NCBI GenBank assembly: GCA_965217135.1 | Contig: OZ244249.1 | Coordinates: 3,162,001-3,226,000 of the forward strand | Direction: 5' to 3' | DNA: 64,000 bases | Source of the DNA: HXMU1420-2 sp017643305 | GTDB taxonomy: Bacteria > Pseudomonadota > Alphaproteobacteria > Rhodobacterales > Rhodobacteraceae | Part shown: piece by piece, positions 47,793 to 55,635 of the stretch | How positions within the stretch are numbered: the stretch's first letter is position 1 | How the letters are laid out: each line of letters opens with the position of its first letter | Notes under the pieces: generated by a model | What the model was told of the DNA's origin: nothing | The model's database searches: none | The model's input: only the letters and a program-made list of their open reading frames with translations | Made by a program: the position numbers and the translations under genes

Positions 47793-47802
47793 ACTATTTA
47801 CC

Positions 47803-48924
47803 TCACGCCAGCAGTTCGAACTCCCGCGTTGCGACAACCCGACCGTTGATTTGCAGGCCCATGCGCTGTGCTCCGGGGAACAATGTGTAAGTGGTCGCAT
47901 CCCCCTTCAGGTGATGCGCCTTGTCCAGCTGCAGAACCTCACCAGGTTTCAACACGACCTGCCTTATCTTATGCACTTTGGATGCCAGCGTTCCGTTTGC
48001 CCGCTGCCGCCAGAACACGTAATCCACAATGACCGGCGTCCGCTGCCGTGCCTTCAAAGCGACCCCCAGCGATAGGCGCTCCCCGATCCGCGCCTGTGCC
48101 GACACGTCAAACGCCACAACCTCCACATCCGCTTCCGGGTCAAACCCCAGCAGAAGCAGCGCCCCCGCATCCCCTGTCTTGACCAGCGTGCGCAGCGCGT
48201 GGCGCGTCATCCAGTCCAGCTCCTTGCCCTGCTGCTGCCCTGCCGCGTGCCAATCTTGCAGCTGTGCCACAACGCGCTCCGGTGCGGTCTTGGCGATGTC
48301 ATTGAGATGGTTCGCCACTGACCGCGTCACATAGCGCGTGGGGTCGCCATGCAACCTGTCCAGCAATGGCAGGGTCTGATCTGGCGTCAGATCTACTGCC
48401 TTGGCCCAAGGCAACTTGGGCCGCGTGCCTTCACTGACCAGCCGCCGGACGTGGTAGTGGCCATCCTCCGCCCATTGCCAGAGCCGGCCCAGCGTCTCCT
48501 CCGGCCATCGGTTCAGAAACGGTCGGATATAGAACTCCATCGAAAACCGCTGGGTTGCGGCATGAAGCAAGTCTAGCGCCCGGTCGCGATGGTCCTCCAG
48601 GCCGTGACGTACGGCCAGAATACCCGGCAGACCATGGACGAACCGCCCGAAATCATTATCGCTTTTGTCCGCATCCAGCGGCGCGGGCATGGCGGCTTCC
48701 AGCGCGTCGGCCATTGCTGGAAAAGCGGATGGCAGCTGCGCCTCCAGGCAATCGGCCATCCATGCCATCCGCTCCAACAGTCCAAGTTCCTGGAAGCAGC
48801 TTAACGCCATCTCCGCAAAACGATCGCCGTCGAACCCGGGCAAAGCGGCGGCATATTCCGCCGCCAGTTCCCCGATCGTTTCTGCGTTGAACAACTGGTC
48901 CTTCAGCGAAAAGCTGGCGGCCAT
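47803..48924 (-). CDS. AlkC-like DNA alkylation repair protein (HEAT-like repeats)
   Basis: A 373-aa protein with HEAT-like helical repeats (RFSMEFYIRPFLNRWPEETL, HVRRLVSEGTRPKLPWA, RYVTRSVANHLNDIAKTAPE), the pattern of AlkC/AlkD glycosylases that remove N3- and N7-alkylpurines. A C-terminal beta-rich domain (from about 265, VVAFDVSAQARIGERLSLG) is the Ig-like part found in AlkC. The assignment rests on pattern memory; a catalytic Asp is not pinned. The gene begins one base after the SDR stop, so they are co-transcribed. Confidence 0.8.
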   Translation of the reverse strand: MAASFSLKDQLFNAETIGELAAEYAAALPGFDGDRFAEMALSCFQELGLLERMAWMADCLEAQLPSAFPAMADALEAAMPAPLDADKSDNDFGRFVHGLPGILAVRHGLEDHRDRALDLLHAATQRFSMEFYIRPFLNRWPEETLGRLWQWAEDGHYHVRRLVSEGTRPKLPWAKAVDLTPDQTLPLLDRLHGDPTRYVTRSVANHLNDIAKTAPERVVAQLQDWHAAGQQQGKELDWMTRHALRTLVKTGDAGALLLLGFDPEADVEVVAFDVSAQARIGERLSLGVALKARQRTPVIVDYVFWRQRANGTLASKVHKIRQVVLKPGEVLQLDKAHHLKGDATTYTLFPGAQRMGLQINGRVVATREFELLA

Positions 48925-48925
48925 G

Positions 48926-49705
48926 TCACATGGTCATGTTAGTGGCACCACCGTCCAGCAACAGGTTCTGACCCACGATGAACCCGGCATGCTGCGAACA
49001 CAGGAATGCGCAGGCCTGACCGAATTCCTCCGCCGTGCCATAGCGGCCGGCAGGAATAGTGGCCGAACGTTGTGCCTGCGCCTCTTCCAGCGTGATGCCC
49101 TGATTTTCCGCCACCGGGCCGTCGAGAGCGAGCGCCCGGTCTGTTGCATGGATACCCGGCAGCAAGTTGTTGATGGTCACGCCCGTGCCCGCCACCTGCC
49201 GCGACGTGCCAGCCACGTAGCCGGTCAGCCCAGTGCGCGCGGAGTTTGATAGGCCCAGCACACCAATCGGTGCGCGCACGGATTGGCTGGTGATGTTCAC
49301 CACCCGGCCCCAGCCCTGTTCCATCATCCCCGGCAGCAGCGCCTTCATGAACGCAATCGGCGTCAGCATGTTGGCATCCAGCGCCTTGATGAAATCCTCG
49401 CGGTCCCAATCGCTCCACATGCCCGGGGGCGGGCCGCCTGCGTTGGTCACCAGAATGTCCACCTGCCCAGCCACGTCCAATACGTCTTTCTGCCCCGCAG
49501 CCGAGGTCACGTCGGTTGCCACCGTCTCCACGCTGACGCCATAGGTGTCGCGAATACCCTGTGCCGCAGCCTCCAGCGCCCCCGACCCACGTGCGTTCAT
49601 CACCAGCGACACGCCAGCTTCGGCCAGCGCTTTGGCACAGCCCAGACCCAGCCCCTTGCTGCTGGCACAGACCAGCGCGCGTTTTCCTGCAATCCCAAGA
49701 TCCAT
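48926..49705 (-). CDS. Short-chain dehydrogenase/reductase with atypical active site
   Basis: A 259-aa SDR with Rossmann features: cofactor loop VCASSKGLGLGCA (about 12-24), NAG at 88-90 and NITSQS with Ser140. Where the catalytic Tyr-x-x-x-Lys should lie, the sequence reads LSNSARTGL: Tyr is replaced by Ser153 and Lys by Arg157. A known subgroup of bacterial SDRs has similar losses. Either it uses another mechanism or is a binding protein. First gene of a two-gene unit with the AlkC-like gene. Confidence 0.87.
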   Translation of the reverse strand: MDLGIAGKRALVCASSKGLGLGCAKALAEAGVSLVMNARGSGALEAAAQGIRDTYGVSVETVATDVTSAAGQKDVLDVAGQVDILVTNAGGPPPGMWSDWDREDFIKALDANMLTPIAFMKALLPGMMEQGWGRVVNITSQSVRAPIGVLGLSNSARTGLTGYVAGTSRQVAGTGVTINNLLPGIHATDRALALDGPVAENQGITLEEAQAQRSATIPAGRYGTAEEFGQACAFLCSQHAGFIVGQNLLLDGGATNMTM

Positions 49706-49848
49706 AAATCTCTCCTCAGTTCGTCGGGCTGACTAAACACCTGCGCCACGGAGATTGCCAGCAAAACACCGGGTAATTGACCGCAAACCACCATAATCCT
49801 AAGCTAGAAAAGATTGCGGCGATCGCCGCCAAGCGAACCGGCCCAGAG

Positions 49849-50889
49849 ATGAGCAGCGAGAACGACACCAACCCGCCTCCCGGCATCGGCTCTGCCCAAG
49901 CCCAGAGCATTCCTGTGTTCACCGGGCCGCAGTTCCGCGTGATCAATGGTGCCAATCTGGGCGATGGGCTCGCGCATTTGGCCGAGGTGGAACTGGACGA
50001 TGTCTATGAGCTGTCTGCCTCTGCAACCCGCGCACGGCTGAGTTTTCGTCCGCTTGAAGACGGCAGCTTTCGCATCGCCGAGGGCAGCGAACTGGGTACG
50101 CAAGGCGCGCCGCTCTACCTCGATAGCGCGCTGATCTTCATGACCCCAGACGGGCACAATACCGAAATGCTGGTTCTGGTTGAAACCGATGCCACGGGGC
50201 ACCTTGCGCAGATCTACATGCTGCCGCTGGCCCCGCTGGCCCCCGATACCGAATACCAACTGGTTGGGACCGACCGTGACGGCGCGCGCGCGCGGTTTGC
50301 GCAGGTCGCGTGCGTCAGCTTTTCACGCGGCACGCATATCACCCTTGCTTCCGGCGCGCAGGTCCCAATCGAGCACCTCAAACCCGGTGACCGCGTTTTG
50401 ACGCGCGATGCAGGCGTGCAGGAAATCCGCTGGATCGGCCACAGCACCGTCCGTTGCACAGGCGATTTCACTCCAATCCTGATCCGCGCAGGCGTGTTGA
50501 ACAATGAAAACGACCTGCTGGTCAGTCCCGATCACCGGTTGTTTGTCTATCAGCGCACTGATCATATTGGCGTTGGCCAGTCCGAGCTTCTGGTCAAGGC
50601 CCGGCATTTGGTGAATGGTGATACGGTCACCTTTCAGGAGGGTGGCTTTGTCGACTATTTCCAGATCCTGTTCGACCGCCACCATATTATCTATGCCGAA
50701 GGCATTGCCGCCGAAAGCATGCTGATCGATGCGCGCACGCGCTCCGCCTTGCCGCCCGAACTGGTCACCAAGCTGCATAAGGTCCTGCCCGACCACGGCA
50801 AACGCTCCGACCACGGGCTGGACGTGCAAAAGGCCCTGCTCGACCGCCCCGACGCCATCGACATTCTGCGCCGCGCATCCCAGCGCTGA
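49849..50889 (+). CDS. Hint-domain protein (Hint_2 type)
   Basis: A 346-aa protein. After about 150 variable, beta-rich residues, a Hint (Hedgehog/intein) domain begins at Cys155 (ACVSFSRGTHITLASG) with KPGDRVLTRDAGVQEIRWIG, VSPDHRLFV and RHHIIYAEGI. Such stand-alone Hint proteins are common in Rhodobacteraceae, often on secreted calcium-binding proteins, but their processing role is unproven. ATG 49849 is chosen; TTG 49777 is the alternative with a 24-residue extension. Confidence 0.85.
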   Translation: MSSENDTNPPPGIGSAQAQSIPVFTGPQFRVINGANLGDGLAHLAEVELDDVYELSASATRARLSFRPLEDGSFRIAEGSELGTQGAPLYLDSALIFMTPDGHNTEMLVLVETDATGHLAQIYMLPLAPLAPDTEYQLVGTDRDGARARFAQVACVSFSRGTHITLASGAQVPIEHLKPGDRVLTRDAGVQEIRWIGHSTVRCTGDFTPILIRAGVLNNENDLLVSPDHRLFVYQRTDHIGVGQSELLVKARHLVNGDTVTFQEGGFVDYFQILFDRHHIIYAEGIAAESMLIDARTRSALPPELVTKLHKVLPDHGKRSDHGLDVQKALLDRPDAIDILRRASQR

Positions 50890-50910
50890 ATGGCTCCGCG
50901 CGCTGGTCTG

Positions 50911-50956
50911 CTTCTTCTGTTTCCAAATATCTTGGGAGACGGGGGCTGAAACCCCC
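50911..50956 (-). repeat. Dispersed intergenic element, TATTTG-AACAGAAGAAG type, copy 2
   Basis: On the minus strand: a GGGGGT/GCCCCC hairpin followed by CCCAAGATATTTGG and AAACAGAAGAAG. Same order as 42244-42289. Located after the Hint gene stop. Confidence 0.65.
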
Positions 50957-50989
50957 AGCGTCCCAGCCCGACTCCACACGGCGTCAGCC

Positions 50990-51361
50990 CTAGAAAATCT
51001 CTTCTCTCACGATCTTGCCGTCCGCCACATGGTAGCCGCAACGCAGCCGCAAAATTTTTTGTGCCGACGGCATTGTCCGCTACCATTTCGACCCCCTGCA
51101 CCCCAAAGATCGCTTCAAACCGCCCCCCATGTAGCAACAGGTCACTGAGACTGCCGTCCATCGCCGCCATATTCTGCTTCCACTAGGCGAGTTTGCCCGT
51201 GATCTCATAAAGCTCGACATTTACGCGCCCCGTACCTTGATCAGTTGCCTCCACAAATGCAGCATGGGCGGCGTTCAACTGGTCCAAATTCTTTACGGCG
51301 CCGTTTTCCAACACTCGGACACCAATGCATCTGCAATCGCTTTTTCGGTCCTACTCCAAAT
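50990..51361 (-). pseudogene. Decayed SnoaL/NTF2-like gene
   Basis: No single frame is open, but three frames read in succession give protein-like text: SRTEKAIADALVSEC (start), then VKNLDQLNAAHAAFVEAT and VNVELYEITGKLA ending in TAG at 51185-51183. The frame continues MAAMDGSLSDLLLHG and FEAIFGVQGVEMVADN, then shifts near the A6T4 run (51051-51060) to CGYHVADGKIVREEIF and TAG 50992-50990. The cone-fold ending is typical of SnoaL-like proteins. So at least one nonsense and two frameshift lesions. Confidence 0.6.
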
Positions 51362-51485
51362 CTCAGGTTAAAAATTTAAATTTTGTTCACATGGCGCCAT
51401 CAACCGGTTTGTAAAAAATTAATCCGACCCTGCTGTCCCACGGTTCATGTTGCGCCCGCGCCGCACCTTATCTTATACGCCGGTC

Positions 51486-53093
51486 ATGTTAGACGCGCCT
51501 TCCAACCGCCCTGCCCTGCCAGCCGAAATTACCCGGCGTCGGACCTTTGCCATCATCTCGCACCCAGATGCGGGCAAAACCACGCTGACCGAAAAGTTTC
51601 TGCTTTACGGCGGCGCAATCCAGATGGCGGGTCAGGTGCGCGCCAAGGGCGAAGCGCGGCGCACGCGGTCGGATTTCATGCAGATGGAAAAGGACCGGGG
51701 TATTTCGGTATCCGCCTCGGCGATGTCTTTTGATTACAACGACTTCCGTTTCAATCTTGTAGACACACCTGGCCACTCGGATTTCTCCGAAGACACCTAT
51801 CGCACGCTGACGGCGGTGGATGCCGCGGTCATGGTGATCGACGGTGCAAAGGGCGTGGAAAGCCAGACACAGAAGCTGTTCGAGGTCTGCCGCCTGCGAG
51901 ATCTGCCAATCCTGACCTTCTGCAACAAGATGGACCGCGAAAGCCGGGATGTCTTTGAAATCATTGACGAGATCCAAGAAAACCTGGCCATCGACGTGAC
52001 CCCGGCCAGCTGGCCCATCGGACAGGGCCGCGATTTCGTCGGGTGTTACGACATCCTGCGAGACCGGTTGGAGCTGATGGACCGCGCCGACCGCAACAAG
52101 ATTGCAGAAAGCATTGAAATCAACGGGTTGGACGATCCGAAACTGGCCGAACATGTACCCGCCGAACTGCTAGAACAGTTCCTGGAAGAGCTGGAGATGG
52201 CACGTGAGTTGCTCCCGCCGCTGGACCCGCAGGCACTGCTGGACGGGACGCTGACACCGATCTGGTTTGGTTCGGCGATCAACTCTTTCGGGGTCAAGGA
52301 ACTGATGGATGGCATCGGCAATTACGGCCCGGAACCCCAGGTGCAAAGGGCAGAGCCACGCCAGATTTCGCCCGAGGAAACAAAGGTTTCCGGCTTTGTT
52401 TTCAAAGTGCAGGCGAACATGGATCCAAAGCACCGCGACCGTGTCGCTTTCGTCCGCATGGCGTCGGGCCATTTCAAACGCGGCATGAAGCTGACCCATG
52501 TGCGGTCCAAAAAACCGATGGCCATTTCCAACCCCGTGCTGTTTCTCGCCTCAGACCGTGAACTCGCGGAAGAGGCTTGGGCCGGCGACATCATCGGCAT
52601 TCCAAACCACGGACAACTCCGCATCGGCGATACGTTAACCGAAGGGGAACCACTGCGTGTGACCGGTATCCCCAGCTTTGCACCAGAATTACTGCAGGGC
52701 GTGCGCGCGGGGGACCCGCTGAAGGCGAAACATCTGGACAAGGCGTTGATGCAATTTGCAGAGGAAGGGGCCGCCAAAGTTTTCAAACCACAGATCGGCT
52801 CGGGCTTTGTTGTGGGTGTCGTGGGCGCGTTGCAGTTTGAAGTTCTGGCCAGCCGGATTGAGATGGAATACGGCCTGCCCGTCCGGTTTGAGGTGTCGCA
52901 ATTCACCTCTGCCCGTTGGGTGTCGGGAGACAAGGCCGCCGTGGAAAAGTTTGCCAATGCCAACAAACAGCATCTGGCCACCGACCATGACGGCGATCTG
53001 GTGTATCTGACCCGCCTGCAATGGGACATTGACCGGGTGGAGCGTGATTATCCGGATGTCACGCTTAGCGCGACCAAGGAAATGATGGTGTGA
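51486..53093 (+). CDS. prfC: Peptide chain release factor 3
   Basis: RF3 is a GTPase that removes RF1/RF2 from terminated ribosomes. The 535-aa protein has G1 SHPDAGKTT (25-33), G2/G3 DRGISVSASA and DTPGHSDFSEDT, and G4 NKMDRE, followed by the EF-Tu-like and RF3-specific domains. ATG 51486 is chosen; an upstream ATG at 51447 is in frame. The AT-rich upstream (51366-51390) may hold its promoter. The stop overlaps the following glycosyltransferase start (GTGTGA). Confidence 0.95.
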   Translation: MLDAPSNRPALPAEITRRRTFAIISHPDAGKTTLTEKFLLYGGAIQMAGQVRAKGEARRTRSDFMQMEKDRGISVSASAMSFDYNDFRFNLVDTPGHSDFSEDTYRTLTAVDAAVMVIDGAKGVESQTQKLFEVCRLRDLPILTFCNKMDRESRDVFEIIDEIQENLAIDVTPASWPIGQGRDFVGCYDILRDRLELMDRADRNKIAESIEINGLDDPKLAEHVPAELLEQFLEELEMARELLPPLDPQALLDGTLTPIWFGSAINSFGVKELMDGIGNYGPEPQVQRAEPRQISPEETKVSGFVFKVQANMDPKHRDRVAFVRMASGHFKRGMKLTHVRSKKPMAISNPVLFLASDRELAEEAWAGDIIGIPNHGQLRIGDTLTEGEPLRVTGIPSFAPELLQGVRAGDPLKAKHLDKALMQFAEEGAAKVFKPQIGSGFVVGVVGALQFEVLASRIEMEYGLPVRFEVSQFTSARWVSGDKAAVEKFANANKQHLATDHDGDLVYLTRLQWDIDRVERDYPDVTLSATKEMMV

Positions 53094-54019
53094 CACGCTG
53101 GGGCATCGTTTCCACGATCAAGGCGCCGCTGGAGGCTATTCAGGCCTTTGCGGCGCATCATCTGGAACTGGGTGCCCACAGGATTTTCATCTATCTCGAC
53201 GATCCGGACCCCGAAACCGAAGCGGCCCTGCGCGCGCATTCCAAGGTCCTTGTGCGGGCCTGTGACCGGGCGTATTGGAAGGCTTCCGGCCAGAACCGAC
53301 CGAAGAAACACCAGCCACGCCAGACCTTTAACGCATCGCAGGCCTACGCCGCAGCAAAGGACGTGGACTGGTTGTGCCATATTGATGTGGACGAATTCCT
53401 TTGGTCCGATGGCCTTATCTCGGGCCTGTTAGATGCCTTGCCAGACAGCACCAGAACCGCCCGCGTGCGCCCGATGGAGCTGCTTTCCGGAAGCGATACG
53501 GCCTACAAAGCGTGGATCCCCCCCGGCCCGAACCGCGACCGCATTACCGCGCGGCTCTATCCGACGTTTGGCGGGTTTCTCAAGGGCGGGTTTCTGAGCC
53601 ATGTGGCGGGCAAGGTGTTCGTACGCACAAGCATGGCGCCGGTGACCTTCAAAATCCACAATGTGTTTCTTGGCGAAGAGATGAACCCAGGGCTGGTGGA
53701 ACTGGACGCAGTGAACCTGCTGCACCGCCACGCACCGGACTGGGACGAATGGAAATCCACATTCCGCTTCCGCATGGAACAAGGCAGCTACCGGATCGAG
53801 CTGGGCCCAAACCGCCCGCGCGAGAAGGGCGGGCTGCGGATGCATGAGCTGTTCACCGCGATCGAAGCCGACGGCGGTGAAAAGGGCCTGCGGGCATTCT
53901 TCGGCGAGGTTTGCCAAGACTCGCCGCACCTGCGCGCGGCGCTGGAGTCCGAAGGGCTGCTTCGGATCTGCGACCTGGATCTTGCCCGCAAAACGGCGCA
54001 ACAATTCGGATCCGATTAG
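53090..54019 (+). CDS. Glycosyltransferase family 2-like protein
   Basis: A 309-aa protein starting at GTG 53090, overlapping the prfC stop. It has the Glyco_tranf_2_4-type order: IVSTIKAPLEAIQAFAAHHLELGA, IYLDDPDPETE, and the acidic metal motif HIDVDEFLW (D99, D101). RDRITARLYPTFGGF and LLHRHAPDW follow. Such enzymes add sugars to surface glycans. No sugar genes are adjacent; coupling to RF3 is unexplained. Acceptor unknown. Confidence 0.83.
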   Translation: MTRWGIVSTIKAPLEAIQAFAAHHLELGAHRIFIYLDDPDPETEAALRAHSKVLVRACDRAYWKASGQNRPKKHQPRQTFNASQAYAAAKDVDWLCHIDVDEFLWSDGLISGLLDALPDSTRTARVRPMELLSGSDTAYKAWIPPGPNRDRITARLYPTFGGFLKGGFLSHVAGKVFVRTSMAPVTFKIHNVFLGEEMNPGLVELDAVNLLHRHAPDWDEWKSTFRFRMEQGSYRIELGPNRPREKGGLRMHELFTAIEADGGEKGLRAFFGEVCQDSPHLRAALESEGLLRICDLDLARKTAQQFGSD

Positions 54020-54078
54020 ACGAATGTTGCAAGATTGGAAGCAAATGATCGCCACCTGTTGATGCGATCTGCCAAAGT

Positions 54079-54107
54079 TTGACGTTTGCGCCTTGTTTTG
54101 CTATGTG
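54079..54107 (+). promoter_or_regulatory. Candidate sigma-70 promoter of the DEAD-box helicase gene
   Basis: TTGACG (54079-54084), 17 bases, then TATGTG (54102-54107). The -35 box is good, the -10 moderate. It would give a leader of about 90 bases containing a GGGCG/CGCCC hairpin, as for cold-regulated helicases. Confidence 0.4.
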
Positions 54108-54201
54108 GCGCTCGGGCGGCTAGCGCCCGTGCGTGGGGCAGAAAGCGCCCCCGTTTGCTTGAGACGCGGGCCAAGGTTGTGTCCGCAAACAGCGGAAACA
54201 C

Positions 54202-55584
54202 ATGACAAAATTCAGCGACCTGAATCTTAATCCGAAAGTTTTAAAAGCCATCGACGAGGCTGGCTACGAAACCCCAACACCAATTCAGGCAGATGCCATT
54301 CCCCACGCGCTGGAAGGCCGCGATGTTTTGGGTATTGCACAGACCGGCACCGGCAAAACGGCCAGCTTCACGCTGCCGATGATCACGCTGCTGGCCCGTG
54401 GTCGTGCCCGGGCGCGGATGCCCCGCAGCCTGGTACTGTGCCCGACACGGGAACTGGCCGCCCAAGTGGCGGAAAACTTTGACACCTATTCCAAACATGT
54501 GAAGCTGACCAAGGCGCTGCTGATCGGTGGCGTCAGCTTCAAGGAACAGGATGCACTGATCGACAAGGGCGTAGACGTTCTGATCGCGACGCCGGGCCGG
54601 TTGCTGGACCATTTCGAGCGCGGCAAGCTGCTGCTGACCGGGGTTCAGATCATGGTGGTGGACGAAGCAGACCGGATGCTGGACATGGGGTTCATCCCCG
54701 ATATCGAACGTATCTTTTCACTGACGCCGTTCACACGCCAGACACTCTTCTTCTCGGCCACAATGGCGAATGAAATTGAACGCATCACCAACACGTTCCT
54801 GTCGAACCCCGCCCGGATCGAAGTGGCCCGCCAGGCCACCACGGCGGAAAGCATTGAACAGGGTGTTGTTATGTTCAAAGGGTCGCGCCGCGATCGGGAG
54901 GCATCGGAAAAACGCCGCCTGCTGCGCGACCTGGTTGATGCCGAGGGCGACAAGTGCACCAATGCGATTGTGTTCTGCAACCGCAAGTCGGATGTGGATA
55001 TTGTTGCGAAGTCCCTGAAGAAATACGGCTACAATGCTGAACCAATTCATGGCGACCTTGATCAGAGCCAGCGGACGAAAACGCTGGAAGGGTTCCGCGA
55101 CGGTTCAATCCGGTTGCTCATTGCCTCGGATGTGGCGGCACGTGGGCTGGATATTCCGCATGTGAGCCATGTCTTGAATTTCGACGTGCCCAGCCATGCC
55201 GAAGATTATGTGCACCGTATCGGTCGTACAGGTCGCGCCGGCCGCGATGGCAAGGCGATCACCATCTGTATTCCACGCGATGAGAAATACTTCGAAGCGG
55301 TAGAAAAGCTGGTGCAGAAGGAAATCCCGCGCATCGAGAATCCGAGAAAGAAGGACGCGCCGAAGGCGGACAAGGAAGAGCGCCGCGAAGAGACCGAGAA
55401 CAAGTCCACCAGCAGCAAACCAAGCCGGTCGTCTTCGTCCAAGCCCAGCTCGTCGAAATCGTCTTCGAAAACGTCATCCAAATCCGGCAATCGCGGGTCG
55501 GGCAATGACAACAAAGTCATGGGTCTGGGGGATCACATGCCACGTTTCATTGCGCTGAGCTTTCAGGAACGGCTGGCGGTTTAA
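54202..55584 (+). CDS. DEAD-box ATP-dependent RNA helicase, RhlE-like
   Basis: The 460-aa helicase has the Q motif (YETPTPIQ), AQTGTGKT (46-53), PTRELAAQV, DEAD box VVDEADRMLDMG, SAT and HRIGRTGRAGRDG. The C-terminal 80 residues are a Lys/Glu then Ser/Lys-rich tail (SSSKPSSSKSSSKTSSK), ending in a short conserved MPRFIALSFQERLAV. It unwinds RNA duplexes in ribosome assembly or decay. It stands alone and is followed by a strong terminator. Confidence 0.94.
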   Translation: MTKFSDLNLNPKVLKAIDEAGYETPTPIQADAIPHALEGRDVLGIAQTGTGKTASFTLPMITLLARGRARARMPRSLVLCPTRELAAQVAENFDTYSKHVKLTKALLIGGVSFKEQDALIDKGVDVLIATPGRLLDHFERGKLLLTGVQIMVVDEADRMLDMGFIPDIERIFSLTPFTRQTLFFSATMANEIERITNTFLSNPARIEVARQATTAESIEQGVVMFKGSRRDREASEKRRLLRDLVDAEGDKCTNAIVFCNRKSDVDIVAKSLKKYGYNAEPIHGDLDQSQRTKTLEGFRDGSIRLLIASDVAARGLDIPHVSHVLNFDVPSHAEDYVHRIGRTGRAGRDGKAITICIPRDEKYFEAVEKLVQKEIPRIENPRKKDAPKADKEERREETENKSTSSKPSRSSSSKPSSSKSSSKTSSKSGNRGSGNDNKVMGLGDHMPRFIALSFQERLAV

Positions 55585-55605
55585 CCCCGCCCCAACGGTC
55601 GCCGC

Positions 55606-55635
55606 ATCCCCGCCCAACGAGGCGGGGATTTTTTA
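55606..55635 (+). terminator. Rho-independent terminator of the DEAD-box helicase gene
   Basis: Stem ATCCCCGCC/GGCGGGGAT with loop CAACGA, followed by six T residues. It runs into the stop codon of the convergent rnj gene. Confidence 0.9.
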
